DNA from: Actinomycetes bacterium
GTDB taxonomy: Bacteria; Actinomycetota; Thermoleophilia; BMS3ABIN01
Direction: 5' to 3'
DNA length: 19,481 bases
Assembly (NCBI GenBank): GCA_021790075.1
Contig: JAJYIN010000014.1
Coordinates: forward strand, 1-19,481
Position numbers and translations under genes: made by a program. The notes under the pieces are model-generated. The model was not told the origin of the DNA and did no database searches. It saw only the letters and a list, made by a program, of their open reading frames with translations. Shown here one piece after another: positions 1 through 6,290 of this stretch (its first letter is position 1; the number at the start of each line of letters is the position of its first letter).

Positions 1-558
1 TTCCGATCTGATCTCAGGCGTCGCCGGCACAACGCCGTCCGCCAGGCCTTCCATGTAACCGGATATGCTCGTCAGCGGCGTGCGCAGCTCGTGGGCAATG
101 TTGCCCATCAGGTCGCGGCGCATCCGCCGGGATTCCTCCAGGCTTCCGGCCATGCTGTTGAGGCTGTGCGCCAGGCTGCCGATCTCGTCGCCGGATTCGA
201 CCTCGACCCGCTGGCTGTAATCGCCCTCGGCGATCTTTTCCGTGACGGCGGCCATTTTGTGAATCGGGCTGGTGATCCGCCTTGCGATCAACAGACTCAT
301 GACGACGGCCACCACCACCGCGGCCAAACCGCCCCATACCAGCGACAGATTCAGGGTGTCCTGAAAGGTCTGGTTGAGATCGCTGGCGGTGCCGCCAGAC
401 ATCATTCCGCCCATGCCCATCTCCGACATGAGGCGCAAATGCTCGCTATAGGAGTTGATGCTGATCTGCCTGGTGATAAGAATGACGACAGCTAGGCAGG
501 CAGCCGCCACCACCAGATAAGTGACCAGCAGTTTCCACTTGATTTGATTCCATTTCAT
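1..558 (-). CDS. Two-component sensor histidine kinase, N-terminal part (cut by window edge)
   Basis: Membrane sensor kinase that would autophosphorylate on His and pass the phosphate to the response regulator encoded just upstream. The visible 186 residues show a first membrane helix (about 9-29), a short Met/Gly-rich extracytoplasmic loop (about 30-70), a second helix (about 72-94), a HAMP linker (about 92-145, with ITSPIHKMA) and the start of a HisKA domain with the H-box NIAHELRTPL, phospho-accepting His156. The ATPase domain lies beyond position 1. The ATG at 556-558 follows the regulator stop codon by 2 bases, so the two genes are co-transcribed and probably translationally coupled. The loop is too short for a recognisable ligand-binding domain; its Met richness might suggest metal sensing, but that is speculative. 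The family assignment is secure; the stimulus is unknown. Confidence 0.93.
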   Translation of the reverse strand, partial: MKWNQIKWKLLVTYLVVAAACLAVVILITRQISINSYSEHLRLMSEMGMGGMMSGGTASDLNQTFQDTLNLSLVWGGLAAVVVAVVMSLLIARRITSPIHKMAAVTEKIAEGDYSQRVEVESGDEIGSLAHSLNSMAGSLEESRRMRRDLMGNIAHELRTPLTSISGYMEGLADGVVPATPEIRSE

Positions 559-560
559 TG

Positions 561-1251
561 TTATTCACATGGCTCCAGTTTATATCCCACGCCCCGGACC
601 GTTTTGATAAAACAGGGCCGGGACGGATCGTTCTCAATTTTCTTTCTCAACTTGGCGACATGTACGTCGACTACGCGCGCGTCCCCGAAATAGCTGTACC
701 CCCATACCTGCTCCAGCAGATTTTCGCGGGTGAAGACCATCCCGGGGCGCGCCATCAGGGCCGCCAGGATCTCGAACTCGCGCGCAGTCAGGTCAAGGTC
801 GCGGCCGCCTGCCCTGGCGATATGCCGGTCCATGTCCACCTCGAGATTGCCGGCATGCAGTAAACCACGGCGCTTCCTCCTTCGGCTGCGCCCGCCGCAG
901 GATCGCCTTGACTCTGGCAACCAGTTCCCGCGGACTGAAAGGCTTGGTCAGATAATCATCCGCTCCCAGACCCAGGCCCACCAGCTTGTCGGTTTCTTCC
1001 GTCTTGGCGGTTAGCATCAATACGAAGACATCTGACTCTGCCCTCAGGATGCGGCATACCTCGAGCCCGTCCACCTCCGGGAGCATCAGGTCGAGAACCA
1101 GCATGTCCGGATGCTCCTTGCGGGCCATGGCCAGAGCCGTAGCGCCGTCGGCAGCCTCCAGCACTGTGTATCCTTCCTTCTTGAGATAGGAAGTAACAAG
1201 CCGGCGCACGCTGGCTTCATCGTCAACCACGAGTATCTTTTTCCCAGGCAT
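561..1251 (-). pseudogene. OmpR/PhoB-type response regulator, interrupted by a +1 frameshift
   Basis: The first frame, from ATG 1249-1251, gives a complete receiver domain: KKILVVDDEASVRRLV, phospho-acceptor Asp in LVLDLMLPEVDG, switch Thr in MLTAKTEE and Lys in YLTKPFSPREL. The DNA-binding domain lies in another frame (LTAREFEILAAL, FGDARVVDVHVAKLRKKI, TVRGVGYKLEP), ending with TAA at 561-563. The reading frames cross around 855-875, in the interdomain linker. Skipping one base there gives a continuous KEEAPGLLHAGNLEVD and a 229-residue protein, the normal length for this family. Both halves look fully conserved, so a recent mutation or a sequence error is more likely than an old pseudogene. 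I see no convincing Shine-Dalgarno sequence before the ATG. It is the cognate regulator of the adjacent kinase by position. Confidence 0.88.
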
Positions 1252-1321
1252 ACTGATTTCAGTTTAGAAGAAGGAGCCCCCGGAAGAAAGGGCGCCCAGT
1301 AGCAGGCACCGCGCGGGGGGG

Positions 1322-1876
1322 TTAGGTCAACGTCGGCGCAGGCTCGAGCAGGAATGCGATGGCATCAGTGAAGTGCGTCAGGTTGCTCTCCGACTGGATT
1401 GTCACCATATTGTGGTCGACGACGATGCCCTGGTCCAGATAGACGCCGCCACCCTCTTCCAGGGCGGTCTTCACGCGAATATCGCCGGTTACGCGGCGCC
1501 CGGCAACGAGACCTGCTGAAACCAGGACGGCAGAACCATTGGCAATGGTGCCCACCGGCTTGCCGGCGGTATGCATTTCCAGCAACAGGATGAGCGCGCG
1601 CGGATCTGTCTGGATCATGGCGGTTGAGTTCCCGCCGGGAATTATTATTGCGTCGAGGTTGGCGGCTGACGCCATCGAGAGAAGCATATCTGCCTTCAGC
1701 AGCGAACCCCTCATGCCGGCCACGGCCGTCGAGTCCGATTCGCCGGTGCTGATTACACGCGTTTCCGCCTCCCGGGCCCGCAAGATCTCAACGAGTCTGA
1801 CAACCTGCGAATCATCAAACCCGGGTGCCACAATTATGCCAACTGTCCGTCCTCTCAGGTTCATGGCGTCCACCAA
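1322..1876 (-). CDS. DJ-1/PfpI (class I glutamine amidotransferase-like) protein lacking the nucleophile Cys
   Basis: 184 residues from TTG 1876; ATG 1864 is the alternative. The fold markers are VGIIVAPGFDDSQ near the N-terminus, the AIIIPGGNSTAM loop (about 76-87), the region that normally holds the nucleophile elbow (GTIANGSAVLVSAGL, about 109-123) and VVDHNMVTIQS near the C-terminus. In catalytic family members the elbow reads A-I-C-H-G; here it is T-I-A-N-G, so Ala112 and Asn113 replace the Cys-His pair. Protease, deglycase or amidase chemistry through that Cys is therefore unlikely. Upstream is a sigma-B-like promoter, and GAGGAG (1888-1893) lies 11 bases before the TTG. From memory, a PfpI-family protein of Bacillus subtilis (YfkM) belongs to the SigB general stress regulon, which fits this context. 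The exact role is unknown. Confidence 0.85.
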   Translation of the reverse strand: MVDAMNLRGRTVGIIVAPGFDDSQVVRLVEILRAREAETRVISTGESDSTAVAGMRGSLLKADMLLSMASAANLDAIIIPGGNSTAMIQTDPRALILLLEMHTAGKPVGTIANGSAVLVSAGLVAGRRVTGDIRVKTALEEGGGVYLDQGIVVDHNMVTIQSESNLTHFTDAIAFLLEPAPTLT

Positions 1877-1902
1877 GGGAGAATTAACTCCTCAAAGCCA
1901 AT

Positions 1903-1927
1903 TTACCCAAATTCGACGGGGGTAAAC
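1903..1927 (-). promoter_or_regulatory. Candidate sigma-B-type promoter of the PfpI-like gene
   Basis: Minus-strand GTTTAC (1927-1922), a 13-base spacer, then GGGTAA (1908-1903). This is close to the SigB/SigF consensus (GTTT, 12-15 bases, GGGTA). Transcription would begin near 1896, leaving a leader of about 20 bases that contains GAGGAG. A sigma factor of this class is encoded 0.9 kb away, and a similar site precedes it. Confidence 0.5.
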
Positions 1928-1939
1928 TTGGGATATTCT

Positions 1940-2224
1940 TTATTTCTCTTCGCGGCGGCGGAAGGTAATCCTTGCTTTTCCTGCCTCAGGAGTGGTGTTT
2001 TCCAGCCTCTTTTTCATGGAAAGCAGCCACTCTGTCATCTCAGGCGTAATCTCATCGATGAGGCCGTAATGCTGCAGGCCGCAGCCGCAGCTGTTGGAAG
2101 CATGGGCGTCCTGCGCCTCCAGAAGGCGCCAGTAGATGCACTTGCCGCGCGTGCACCAGGCTTCAATACCCTGGGCCTCGTAAAGATGGCACTGCTCGTT
2201 CTCTATCGTTTCTTCCTCGCTCAT
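1940..2224 (-). CDS. Small cysteine-rich protein of unknown function
   Basis: 94 residues from the ATG at 2222-2224 to TAA at 1940-1942. The frame stays open upstream, but the ATG is preceded by AGAGGG and by a TGGTATAAT promoter, and the upstream residues look non-coding. The protein is acidic at the N-terminus (MSEEETIENEQ) and basic at the C-terminus (RRREEK). It has five cysteines (12, 24, 29, 46, 48), the last two in SCGCGLQHYG. The spacing could bind a metal or an iron-sulphur cluster but matches no motif I can name. The tail, with TPEMTEWLLSMKKRLE, is predicted helical. I do not recognise the family. It lies between the PfpI-like gene and the divergent sigma-factor operon, so a stress or redox role is possible from position only. 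Confidence 0.68.
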   Translation of the reverse strand: MSEEETIENEQCHLYEAQGIEAWCTRGKCIYWRLLEAQDAHASNSCGCGLQHYGLIDEITPEMTEWLLSMKKRLENTTPEAGKARITFRRREEK

Positions 2225-2254
2225 GACCCTCTTGTCAATTTCATTGCAAAGTAA

Positions 2255-2263
2255 ATTATACCA
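2255..2263 (-). promoter_or_regulatory. Extended -10 promoter for the small Cys-rich protein
   Basis: On the minus strand TGGTATAAT is a perfect extended -10 element (TGnTATAAT), about 30 bases before the ATG at 2224. No good -35 hexamer lies at the normal distance, which is usual for extended -10 promoters. Confidence 0.45.
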
Positions 2264-2329
2264 GTTAACATCGGAGCGATTTGGCAAGATTAAAGCAGAC
2301 TGACTCTGAGTATGGTAATCAAGCTGCTT

Positions 2330-2358
2330 TTGTATTAGCCTGCCTTTAAGAATATAAA
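2330..2358 (+). promoter_or_regulatory. Candidate housekeeping promoter upstream of the sigma-factor operon
   Basis: TTGTAT (2330-2335), a 17-base spacer, then TATAAA (2353-2358). Spacing is ideal for a vegetative sigma factor and both hexamers are close to consensus. It would transcribe through the downstream sigma-B-like site into the operon beginning at 2434. Confidence 0.45.
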
Positions 2359-2373
2359 TCGAAACCAGCCGCC

Positions 2374-2398
2374 GCTTGATTCGCCGGAATCTGGGTAT
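2374..2398 (+). promoter_or_regulatory. Candidate sigma-B-type promoter of the sigma-factor operon
   Basis: GCTTGA (2374-2379), a 13-base spacer, then GGGTAT (2393-2398). The -10 hexamer matches the SigB/SigF consensus exactly and the -35 differs by one base in the GTTT core. Transcription would start near 2405, giving a leader of about 30 bases that holds the GGAGG at 2421-2425. This suggests the sigma factor activates its own operon, as in Bacillus sigB. Confidence 0.5.
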
Positions 2399-2433
2399 AT
2401 AGTAAGCCATAGTTCCTTGTGGAGGATACTTCA

Positions 2434-2826
2434 TTGTCTCTGGATTCAGAAGATGTAGTCCAAATCGCGCTGCCACAAAGAGAAGACTCCGCGAAAATAG
2501 TGCGCCTTACCACTGCTGTAGTCGCCAGCCGGGTCGGGCTTAACCTGGACCAGGCGGACGACCTCAACACCGCCCTGGACGAACTGTTTCGCCTGTTCCT
2601 GAACGAAAACGATCCCCCCCACCCCCGGTTTTATGTCCGCTACACCATCGGGGCCGCAGACCTCGAGGTGGTGGCGAAAGGCATCTCCCAGAACCTCTTC
2701 GATGACTCCAGCAAGATGAACCGGTTCAGCCGTTTCATTCTGGAGAAAGTCGCCGACAAAGTGGAAGAGATCCCCAGCCCGCAAGGGGGATATGAAGTTG
2801 TCATCGTCAAGAGTCTGAGCGCCTGA
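2434..2826 (+). CDS. Degenerate RsbW/SpoIIAB-like protein (GHKL fold without ATP-binding motifs)
   Basis: 130 residues from TTG 2434, chosen because GGAGG at 2421-2425 lies 8 bases upstream; a GTG at 2419 is in frame but overlaps that ribosome site. The overall plan follows anti-sigma ATPases: an N-terminal strand (VVQIALPQ), the SAKIVRLTTAVVASRVGLN helix, the QADDLNTALDELFR helix, and a C-terminal ILEKVADKVEE helix before the last strand GGYEVVIVKSL. The catalytic features are missing. The N-box Asn, four residues after the conserved Glu (Glu50), is Leu54; the DxGxG box aligns with AKGIS (81-85); no glycine-rich ATP lid is visible. It is the first gene of an operon with the sigma factor, 5 bases before it. 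It could hold the sigma factor or pair with the intact anti-sigma as a decoy. The relationship is judged by eye, so confidence is moderate. Confidence 0.72.
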   Translation: MSLDSEDVVQIALPQREDSAKIVRLTTAVVASRVGLNLDQADDLNTALDELFRLFLNENDPPHPRFYVRYTIGAADLEVVAKGISQNLFDDSSKMNRFSRFILEKVADKVEEIPSPQGGYEVVIVKSLSA

Positions 2827-2831
2827 GCAAA

Positions 2832-3602
2832 TTGCCACGCAAACCAAACAACGCTCTCAGCAAGGAAGAAATTCTCTCTCTTTTCCGTACCTATCAGGGA
2901 ACCAAAGAACCGGAGATCAAAAACCTGCTGGTAAACGCCCATTTGGACCTCGTGCATTCGCTGGCACGGCGTTTCATCAACAGGGGAGAGCCTCTCGATG
3001 ATCTGGTGCAGGTGGCTTCAATGGGCCTGCTCAAGGCAATTGACAGGTTTGATTCTGACCGAAATGTGCAATTTACTACCTATGCGGTGCCGACCATTGT
3101 TGGCGAGCTCAAACGCTATTTCCGGGATAGGGCTTCCACAATACGGTTGCCCAGGGGGTTACGTGAAAGAAGCCACGCGCTGAATATAGCAGTGCAAAAA
3201 TTTTCTCAGGAGCATGGCAGATCGCCCAGCATCGCCGAGATCGCGGAGTCTATGGACATCAGTGAGGAAGACGTAATCGAAGGGCTGGAGAGCGCCGAAA
3301 GCGTATCTGTTGCCTCCCTTGATACGAGTTCTTCTGAAAATGGCGACCTTTCGCTGCTCGACATTGTGGGGGGAGAAGACAAGACTCTGAAACTACTCGA
3401 TGAACGCCTCAGCCTAGCCGGCGCCATGTCCGAGCTCGGTCCCCGGGAGCAGAACCTGCTCTATCTCCGGTTCGTGGAAGGGCTCAGCCAGACCGAGATC
3501 GCCAAACAGCTGGGCATTTCCCAGATGCATGTTTCTCGTCTTTTAAGAAGGACTTTGCAGGCCCTCAGGCAAAATCTTACTACCGCACGGGAGACCCGTT
3601 GA
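2832..3602 (+). CDS. sigB: SigB/SigF/SigG-type alternative RNA polymerase sigma factor
   Basis: 256 residues, close to the usual 250-265. Region 2 spans about 35-105 (NAHLDLVHSLARRFINRG, DDLVQVASMGLLKAIDRFD, FTTYAVPTIVGELKRYFRD), region 3 about 108-165 (RLPRGLRERSHALN, SIAEIAESMDISEEDV), and region 4 about 198-248 (LGPREQNLLYLRFVEGLSQ, TEIAKQLGISQMHVSRLLRR). This combination is the sigma-70 group 3 stress/sporulation type. Such factors redirect RNA polymerase to GTTT/GGGTA promoters and are held inactive by an RsbW-type kinase. The start is TTG 2832; the next Met is inside region 2, so no ATG start is possible. The gene begins 5 bases after the upstream stop and overlaps the downstream anti-sigma gene by 4 bases. 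The symbol is by class; actinobacterial names such as sigF would suit equally. Confidence 0.94.
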   Translation: MPRKPNNALSKEEILSLFRTYQGTKEPEIKNLLVNAHLDLVHSLARRFINRGEPLDDLVQVASMGLLKAIDRFDSDRNVQFTTYAVPTIVGELKRYFRDRASTIRLPRGLRERSHALNIAVQKFSQEHGRSPSIAEIAESMDISEEDVIEGLESAESVSVASLDTSSSENGDLSLLDIVGGEDKTLKLLDERLSLAGAMSELGPREQNLLYLRFVEGLSQTEIAKQLGISQMHVSRLLRRTLQALRQNLTTARETR

Positions 3603-4030
3603 CCTTGGAAATCGAAGATTCACATAAGCAGGTTCTGAACCTGGTCGTCCCCGCCAAGGCGGAGTACCTGTCCCTGGTGCGCCTGGTTGTGGCGGCAGCC
3701 GCAAAGGACCAGGGATTCACTGACGAAAGCGTCGCCGACATCAAGGTTGCGCTTTCGGAAGCTTCGACCAACGTGGTGAAACATGCTTACGCCGGGAACT
3801 GCGCCGCCGGGCATGTTATTCAGATCGCCTGTTTTGAGGAACCTGACAGATTTGTCGTCGATGTGCTCGATTACGGGCGCGGAATGCCCCTGCCGCCGCC
3901 TGCCTCAGAGGGAGGCCTTGGGTTTGGCATCATGGGGAGCCTGATGGACAAGGTCGACGTCGAGACCGGCGACACGGGCACCACCGTGCATCTGGCCAAG
4001 AGCTTTTCCACTTCACGCCACGCCGCCTGA
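3599..4030 (+). CDS. rsbW: RsbW/SpoIIAB-like anti-sigma factor, serine-protein kinase
   Basis: 143 residues from TTG 3599, with GGGAG five bases upstream; TTG 3605 is a second option. The ATP-binding motifs of the GHKL anti-sigma family are intact: N-box SEASTNVVKHAY with Asn58, DYGRG (91-95), the lid GGLGFGIMGSLMD (105-117) and TGTTVHL near the end. These proteins bind and block the SigB-type factor and, when an unphosphorylated RsbV/SpoIIAA antagonist is present, phosphorylate that antagonist and exchange partners. The TTGA overlap with the sigma gene couples translation and keeps the two products balanced. No antagonist or PP2C phosphatase gene is in the window. Assignment is secure; the partner is inferred from adjacency. 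Confidence 0.92.
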   Translation: MTLEIEDSHKQVLNLVVPAKAEYLSLVRLVVAAAAKDQGFTDESVADIKVALSEASTNVVKHAYAGNCAAGHVIQIACFEEPDRFVVDVLDYGRGMPLPPPASEGGLGFGIMGSLMDKVDVETGDTGTTVHLAKSFSTSRHAA

Positions 4031-4068
4031 GCACACCGGTTTCATCCCCCCGGTTCCCAACGTGGTTG

Positions 4069-4092
4069 CCTGCGGGTTTTCCTGCGGGTGTA
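4069..4092. repeat. Tandem 12-bp imperfect repeat complementary to the tRNA variable arm
   Basis: CCTGCGGGTTTT (4069-4080) is followed directly by CCTGCGGGTGTA (4081-4092). The shared CCTGCGGGT, extended to CCTGCGGGTGT at 4081-4091, is the exact inverse of ACACCCGCAGG at 4139-4149, which codes for the variable arm of the neighbouring tRNA-Leu. In the tRNA precursor these 3' trailer copies could pair with the variable arm. Confidence 0.6.
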
Positions 4093-4110
4093 TCCCGGAT
4101 GAAATCCTGA

Positions 4111-4195
4111 TGGTGCCCGAGGTGGGATTCGAACCCACACACCCGCAGGCGAGGGATTTTAAGTCCCTTGTGTCTACCAGTTCCACCACTCGGGC
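4111..4195 (-). tRNA. tRNA-Leu (anticodon UAA)
   Basis: Read on the minus strand: acceptor arm GCCCGAG at 4195-4189 pairs with CTCGGGC at 4121-4115, followed by discriminator A and an encoded CCA (4113-4111). The anticodon stem AGGGA/TCCCT encloses the loop CTTAAAA, anticodon TAA. The D-arm region contains TGGTAGAC, the T-arm is GTGGG-TTCGAAT-CCCAC, and a long variable arm (CGCCTGCGGGTGT) marks a class II tRNA. The 85-base length is right for leucine. It reads UUA and UUG codons. The gene stands alone between the anti-sigma gene and ppx; I see no clear promoter or terminator. Confidence 0.96.
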
Positions 4196-4254
4196 ACGCC
4201 AGGCGCCTGCGGCCTTTTCCGGAATGGCCGCGAATGGCCGCCTTCTCCGGAATC

Positions 4255-5220
4255 TTATATAACCCCATCCGCCAGCGCTACTGCTGCCCCGTCGAGGATA
4301 TCCCTTTCGCTGACGGCAAACTCCTCCACTCCAGTGTAACGCAACAGCCTTGACGCAATCAGGGCGCCGCCCACGATCACATCGGCCCGGCCCGGCTCCA
4401 TCGTGGGGAAACAGTCCATTTTTTCCGCAACGGTCATGGCGGCCAGCTTTGAGAGCCAGCTATCCACACACCCGCGTGTGAGCCGGTGGCAGTGCACCCG
4501 CGCACGGTCATAAACCTCCAGCCCCAGGTCGATGGCCGCCAGCGCCGTTATGGTGCCAGCCACTCCCATAGCCAAGTCTGGCACGGAAACCGCCTGGCGG
4601 TCGATTTCCGAATCGAACAACGCATCGATATAAGCGGCGGCCGCCGCCAACTCGCCCGCCGCTGGCGGATCGGATTTCAGCATGCGTTCACTCAGCCGCA
4701 CGCAGCCGAGCCGGAGGCTTCGCGCGTATTCAACATTTCCACCACTGCCTGCCGCCACTTCGGTGCTGCCACCGCCGATGTCAAACAGGAGCACTCTCAG
4801 CGACGGATCCGTCTCCATGGTGGAACCCTTAAAGCTGAGAGCGGCCTCCTGGTTGCCGCTGAGGATGCGGTAGGAAAAGGTACGGCCTTGGGAAGAATGG
4901 GACCGGGCCAGCTCCGCCAGGAACTGCCCGCCGTTGGCGGCGTCCCTCACCGAGCTGGTGGCAATGATGATGGCCCTCTCAGCCCCCAGCTTTTCGATGA
5001 CCTCGGCATACCCGGAAACGCATTGCCGGACCCTGTCCTTCGCCGGCCCTTCCAGATGGCCGGATCTGTCCACCCCCTCCCCCAGCCGTGTTACCCGGGT
5101 GCGGCGATCGAGCTCATCGACCATGCCGTTGCTGACGTCTGCCACCAGCAGCCGGGTGGAATTGGTGCCCGTATCGATGACCGCAACCCGTTCCGGGCCG
5201 CCTCCATCAGTCGCCATCAT
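4255..5220 (-). CDS. ppx: Exopolyphosphatase / guanosine pentaphosphate phosphohydrolase (Ppx/GppA)
   Basis: About 320 residues, the short actinobacterial size, with one ASKHA-fold catalytic unit and no C-terminal extension. The motifs are the first phosphate loop VAVIDTGTNSTRLLVAD, the second LLFDIGGGSTEVA, GVAGTITALAAIDLGLE, and YDRARVHCHRLTR. Enzymes of this family cleave terminal phosphate from polyphosphate or convert pppGpp to ppGpp; sequence alone does not separate the two. The start is ATG 5220 or ATG 5217; both overlap the end of the DUF501 gene (stop at 5207-5209), so translation is coupled. The frame is open back to 5262, but that part lies inside the upstream gene. It is the last gene of pyk-ftsB-DUF501-ppx. 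Confidence 0.93.
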   Translation of the reverse strand: MMATDGGGPERVAVIDTGTNSTRLLVADVSNGMVDELDRRTRVTRLGEGVDRSGHLEGPAKDRVRQCVSGYAEVIEKLGAERAIIIATSSVRDAANGGQFLAELARSHSSQGRTFSYRILSGNQEAALSFKGSTMETDPSLRVLLFDIGGGSTEVAAGSGGNVEYARSLRLGCVRLSERMLKSDPPAAGELAAAAAYIDALFDSEIDRQAVSVPDLAMGVAGTITALAAIDLGLEVYDRARVHCHRLTRGCVDSWLSKLAAMTVAEKMDCFPTMEPGRADVIVGGALIASRLLRYTGVEEFAVSERDILDGAAVALADGVI

Positions 5221-5776
5221 CCGAGATATCCGCGGCCATGGCGGCGCAGCGGTTGTCATCACACCAGGTACTTTCGAGCTTGCCGGCGATCATCATTCCC
5301 AGGCGGTAATTATCATGGATGAGGTAGTAGGCATAGTGGGCGTGAAGGCATTTGAGCAATGCGTCGTCACGTGCCTGGGCGATGCGGAACCCGCTGAGGC
5401 CGGCGCCGGAGGCAGTCGCTGCGGCGACAAAAGCCATGCTGGCTCCGCCGCCTTTGCCGGCGGCCACGGCCTCCACCCACTCGCGGCTGTGCTCCTTCTG
5501 GGCCCGCCTGAGGTCGTCCATCAATTCCCGGTCGTGCAGCAGCCATTCCTGCAGATCGTCGATGGCCCCTTCATCCTCCAGCCGGGCGATGTGCCGCCGC
5601 AGATAGGGGCAGCTCAGATAATGGATGTTCGGGTTGGGATATCCGGAGCGGTCGAAAGGCGAATTCCTGAGCACCGCCGGCCAGCCATTGGGACAATTCA
5701 TCTCAACGGTAAAATAAATGGCGGGGATGCGTCCCAGCTGGCGCGCGACCAGCCTTACAGTCCCTTCATCGGGCAT
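5207..5776 (-). CDS. DUF501 family protein
   Basis: 189 residues from ATG 5776, which lies 16 bases after the ftsB stop; an in-frame TTG at 5791 is an alternative. DUF501 proteins are short actinobacterial proteins of unknown function, typically encoded between ftsB/divIC and ppx, as here. Visible features are RLVARQLGRIPA at the start, a central NPNIHYLSCPYLRRHIARLED block that matches the family's pattern of an aromatic stretch, Cys-Pro and a helix ending in LE, and the C-terminal ALLKCLHAHYAYYLIHD block with conserved Cys, His and Tyr residues. An Ala/Gly-rich segment (AAGKGGGASMAFVAAATASG) lies between them. There are no membrane helices or signal peptide. Family call is from gene order plus these motifs. 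Confidence 0.85.
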   Translation of the reverse strand: MPDEGTVRLVARQLGRIPAIYFTVEMNCPNGWPAVLRNSPFDRSGYPNPNIHYLSCPYLRRHIARLEDEGAIDDLQEWLLHDRELMDDLRRAQKEHSREWVEAVAAGKGGGASMAFVAAATASGAGLSGFRIAQARDDALLKCLHAHYAYYLIHDNYRLGMMIAGKLESTWCDDNRCAAMAADISDDGD

Positions 5777-5792
5777 GCCGCCATCTGGCAAT

Positions 5793-6203
5793 CTACCAGG
5801 GAGCAAGCGATCTGAGGGCGCCGAGCACCCGGTCCTTGAGTGACTTTTCCTCCGGGGCGGCTGGTTGTGGCGGGGTTTTCGGGGCATTCTTGCTTAAGTC
5901 CTTCACCACGTATGGCTGCTCGCCCGACCGCACCAGGCCGAGGTCGCGGCGGGCCACTTCCTCCACGTAAGCGTTCGTTCCCAGGCGTTCCTTCTCGACC
6001 TGAAGTTCATCATGCTGCTCCTGCAACTTATTGGTGGTGGACTGTTCCTCGTTTATGCTCTTGGTCCTGTCGACATAGTCGCGTACCGGTGAAATATAAC
6101 TTCCAATAATAGCGAGTATAATAAGCAGGAATACGAGGCGCCAGATGCCGCGCCTGCGGGAAGCCAAACTGGTTGCTCTGGGGATTGCAGCCGTTCTCGC
6201 CAA
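5793..6203 (-). CDS. ftsB: Septum formation initiator FtsB/DivIC
   Basis: Single-pass membrane protein of the divisome, which in other bacteria links FtsL and FtsQ/DivIB. The order is typical: a basic cytoplasmic tail (RATSLASRRRGIWR), one transmembrane helix (LVFLLIILAIIGSYI), a coiled coil (YVDRTKSINEEQSTTNKLQEQHDELQ area), the ARRDLGLVRSGEQPYVV block, and a Pro-rich C-terminus. The start is uncertain. I favour TTG 6203, which has CGAGG and an A-rich spacer just upstream and gives 136 residues. ATG 6275 and TTG 6287 are in frame, but they lack ribosome sites and the added stretch is AT-richer than the gene. It follows pyk and precedes DUF501. Confidence 0.86.
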   Translation of the reverse strand: MARTAAIPRATSLASRRRGIWRLVFLLIILAIIGSYISPVRDYVDRTKSINEEQSTTNKLQEQHDELQVEKERLGTNAYVEEVARRDLGLVRSGEQPYVVKDLSKNAPKTPPQPAAPEEKSLKDRVLGALRSLAPW

Positions 6204-6290
6204 TTTTCCTCGCTTTCCTTCCTGATTCTTATCAATATTACTTCGCCGTGCCTCCCGCCTACCCTTCACGAACATCAGGCTTTGCAATTT

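Noticed and set aside
1252..1321. GC-rich hairpin (GGTGCC with GGCGCC on the minus strand) after the PfpI-like gene
   Set aside because: The stem is 6 bp with a wobble pair and no proper T tract, so a terminator call is not supported.
4486..5815. Two long plus-strand open frames (278 and 293 codons) opposite ppx and DUF501
   Set aside because: They lie antisense to genes with clear motifs, have composition typical of GC-rich shadow frames (Pro/Arg/Ser-rich) and no ribosome sites.
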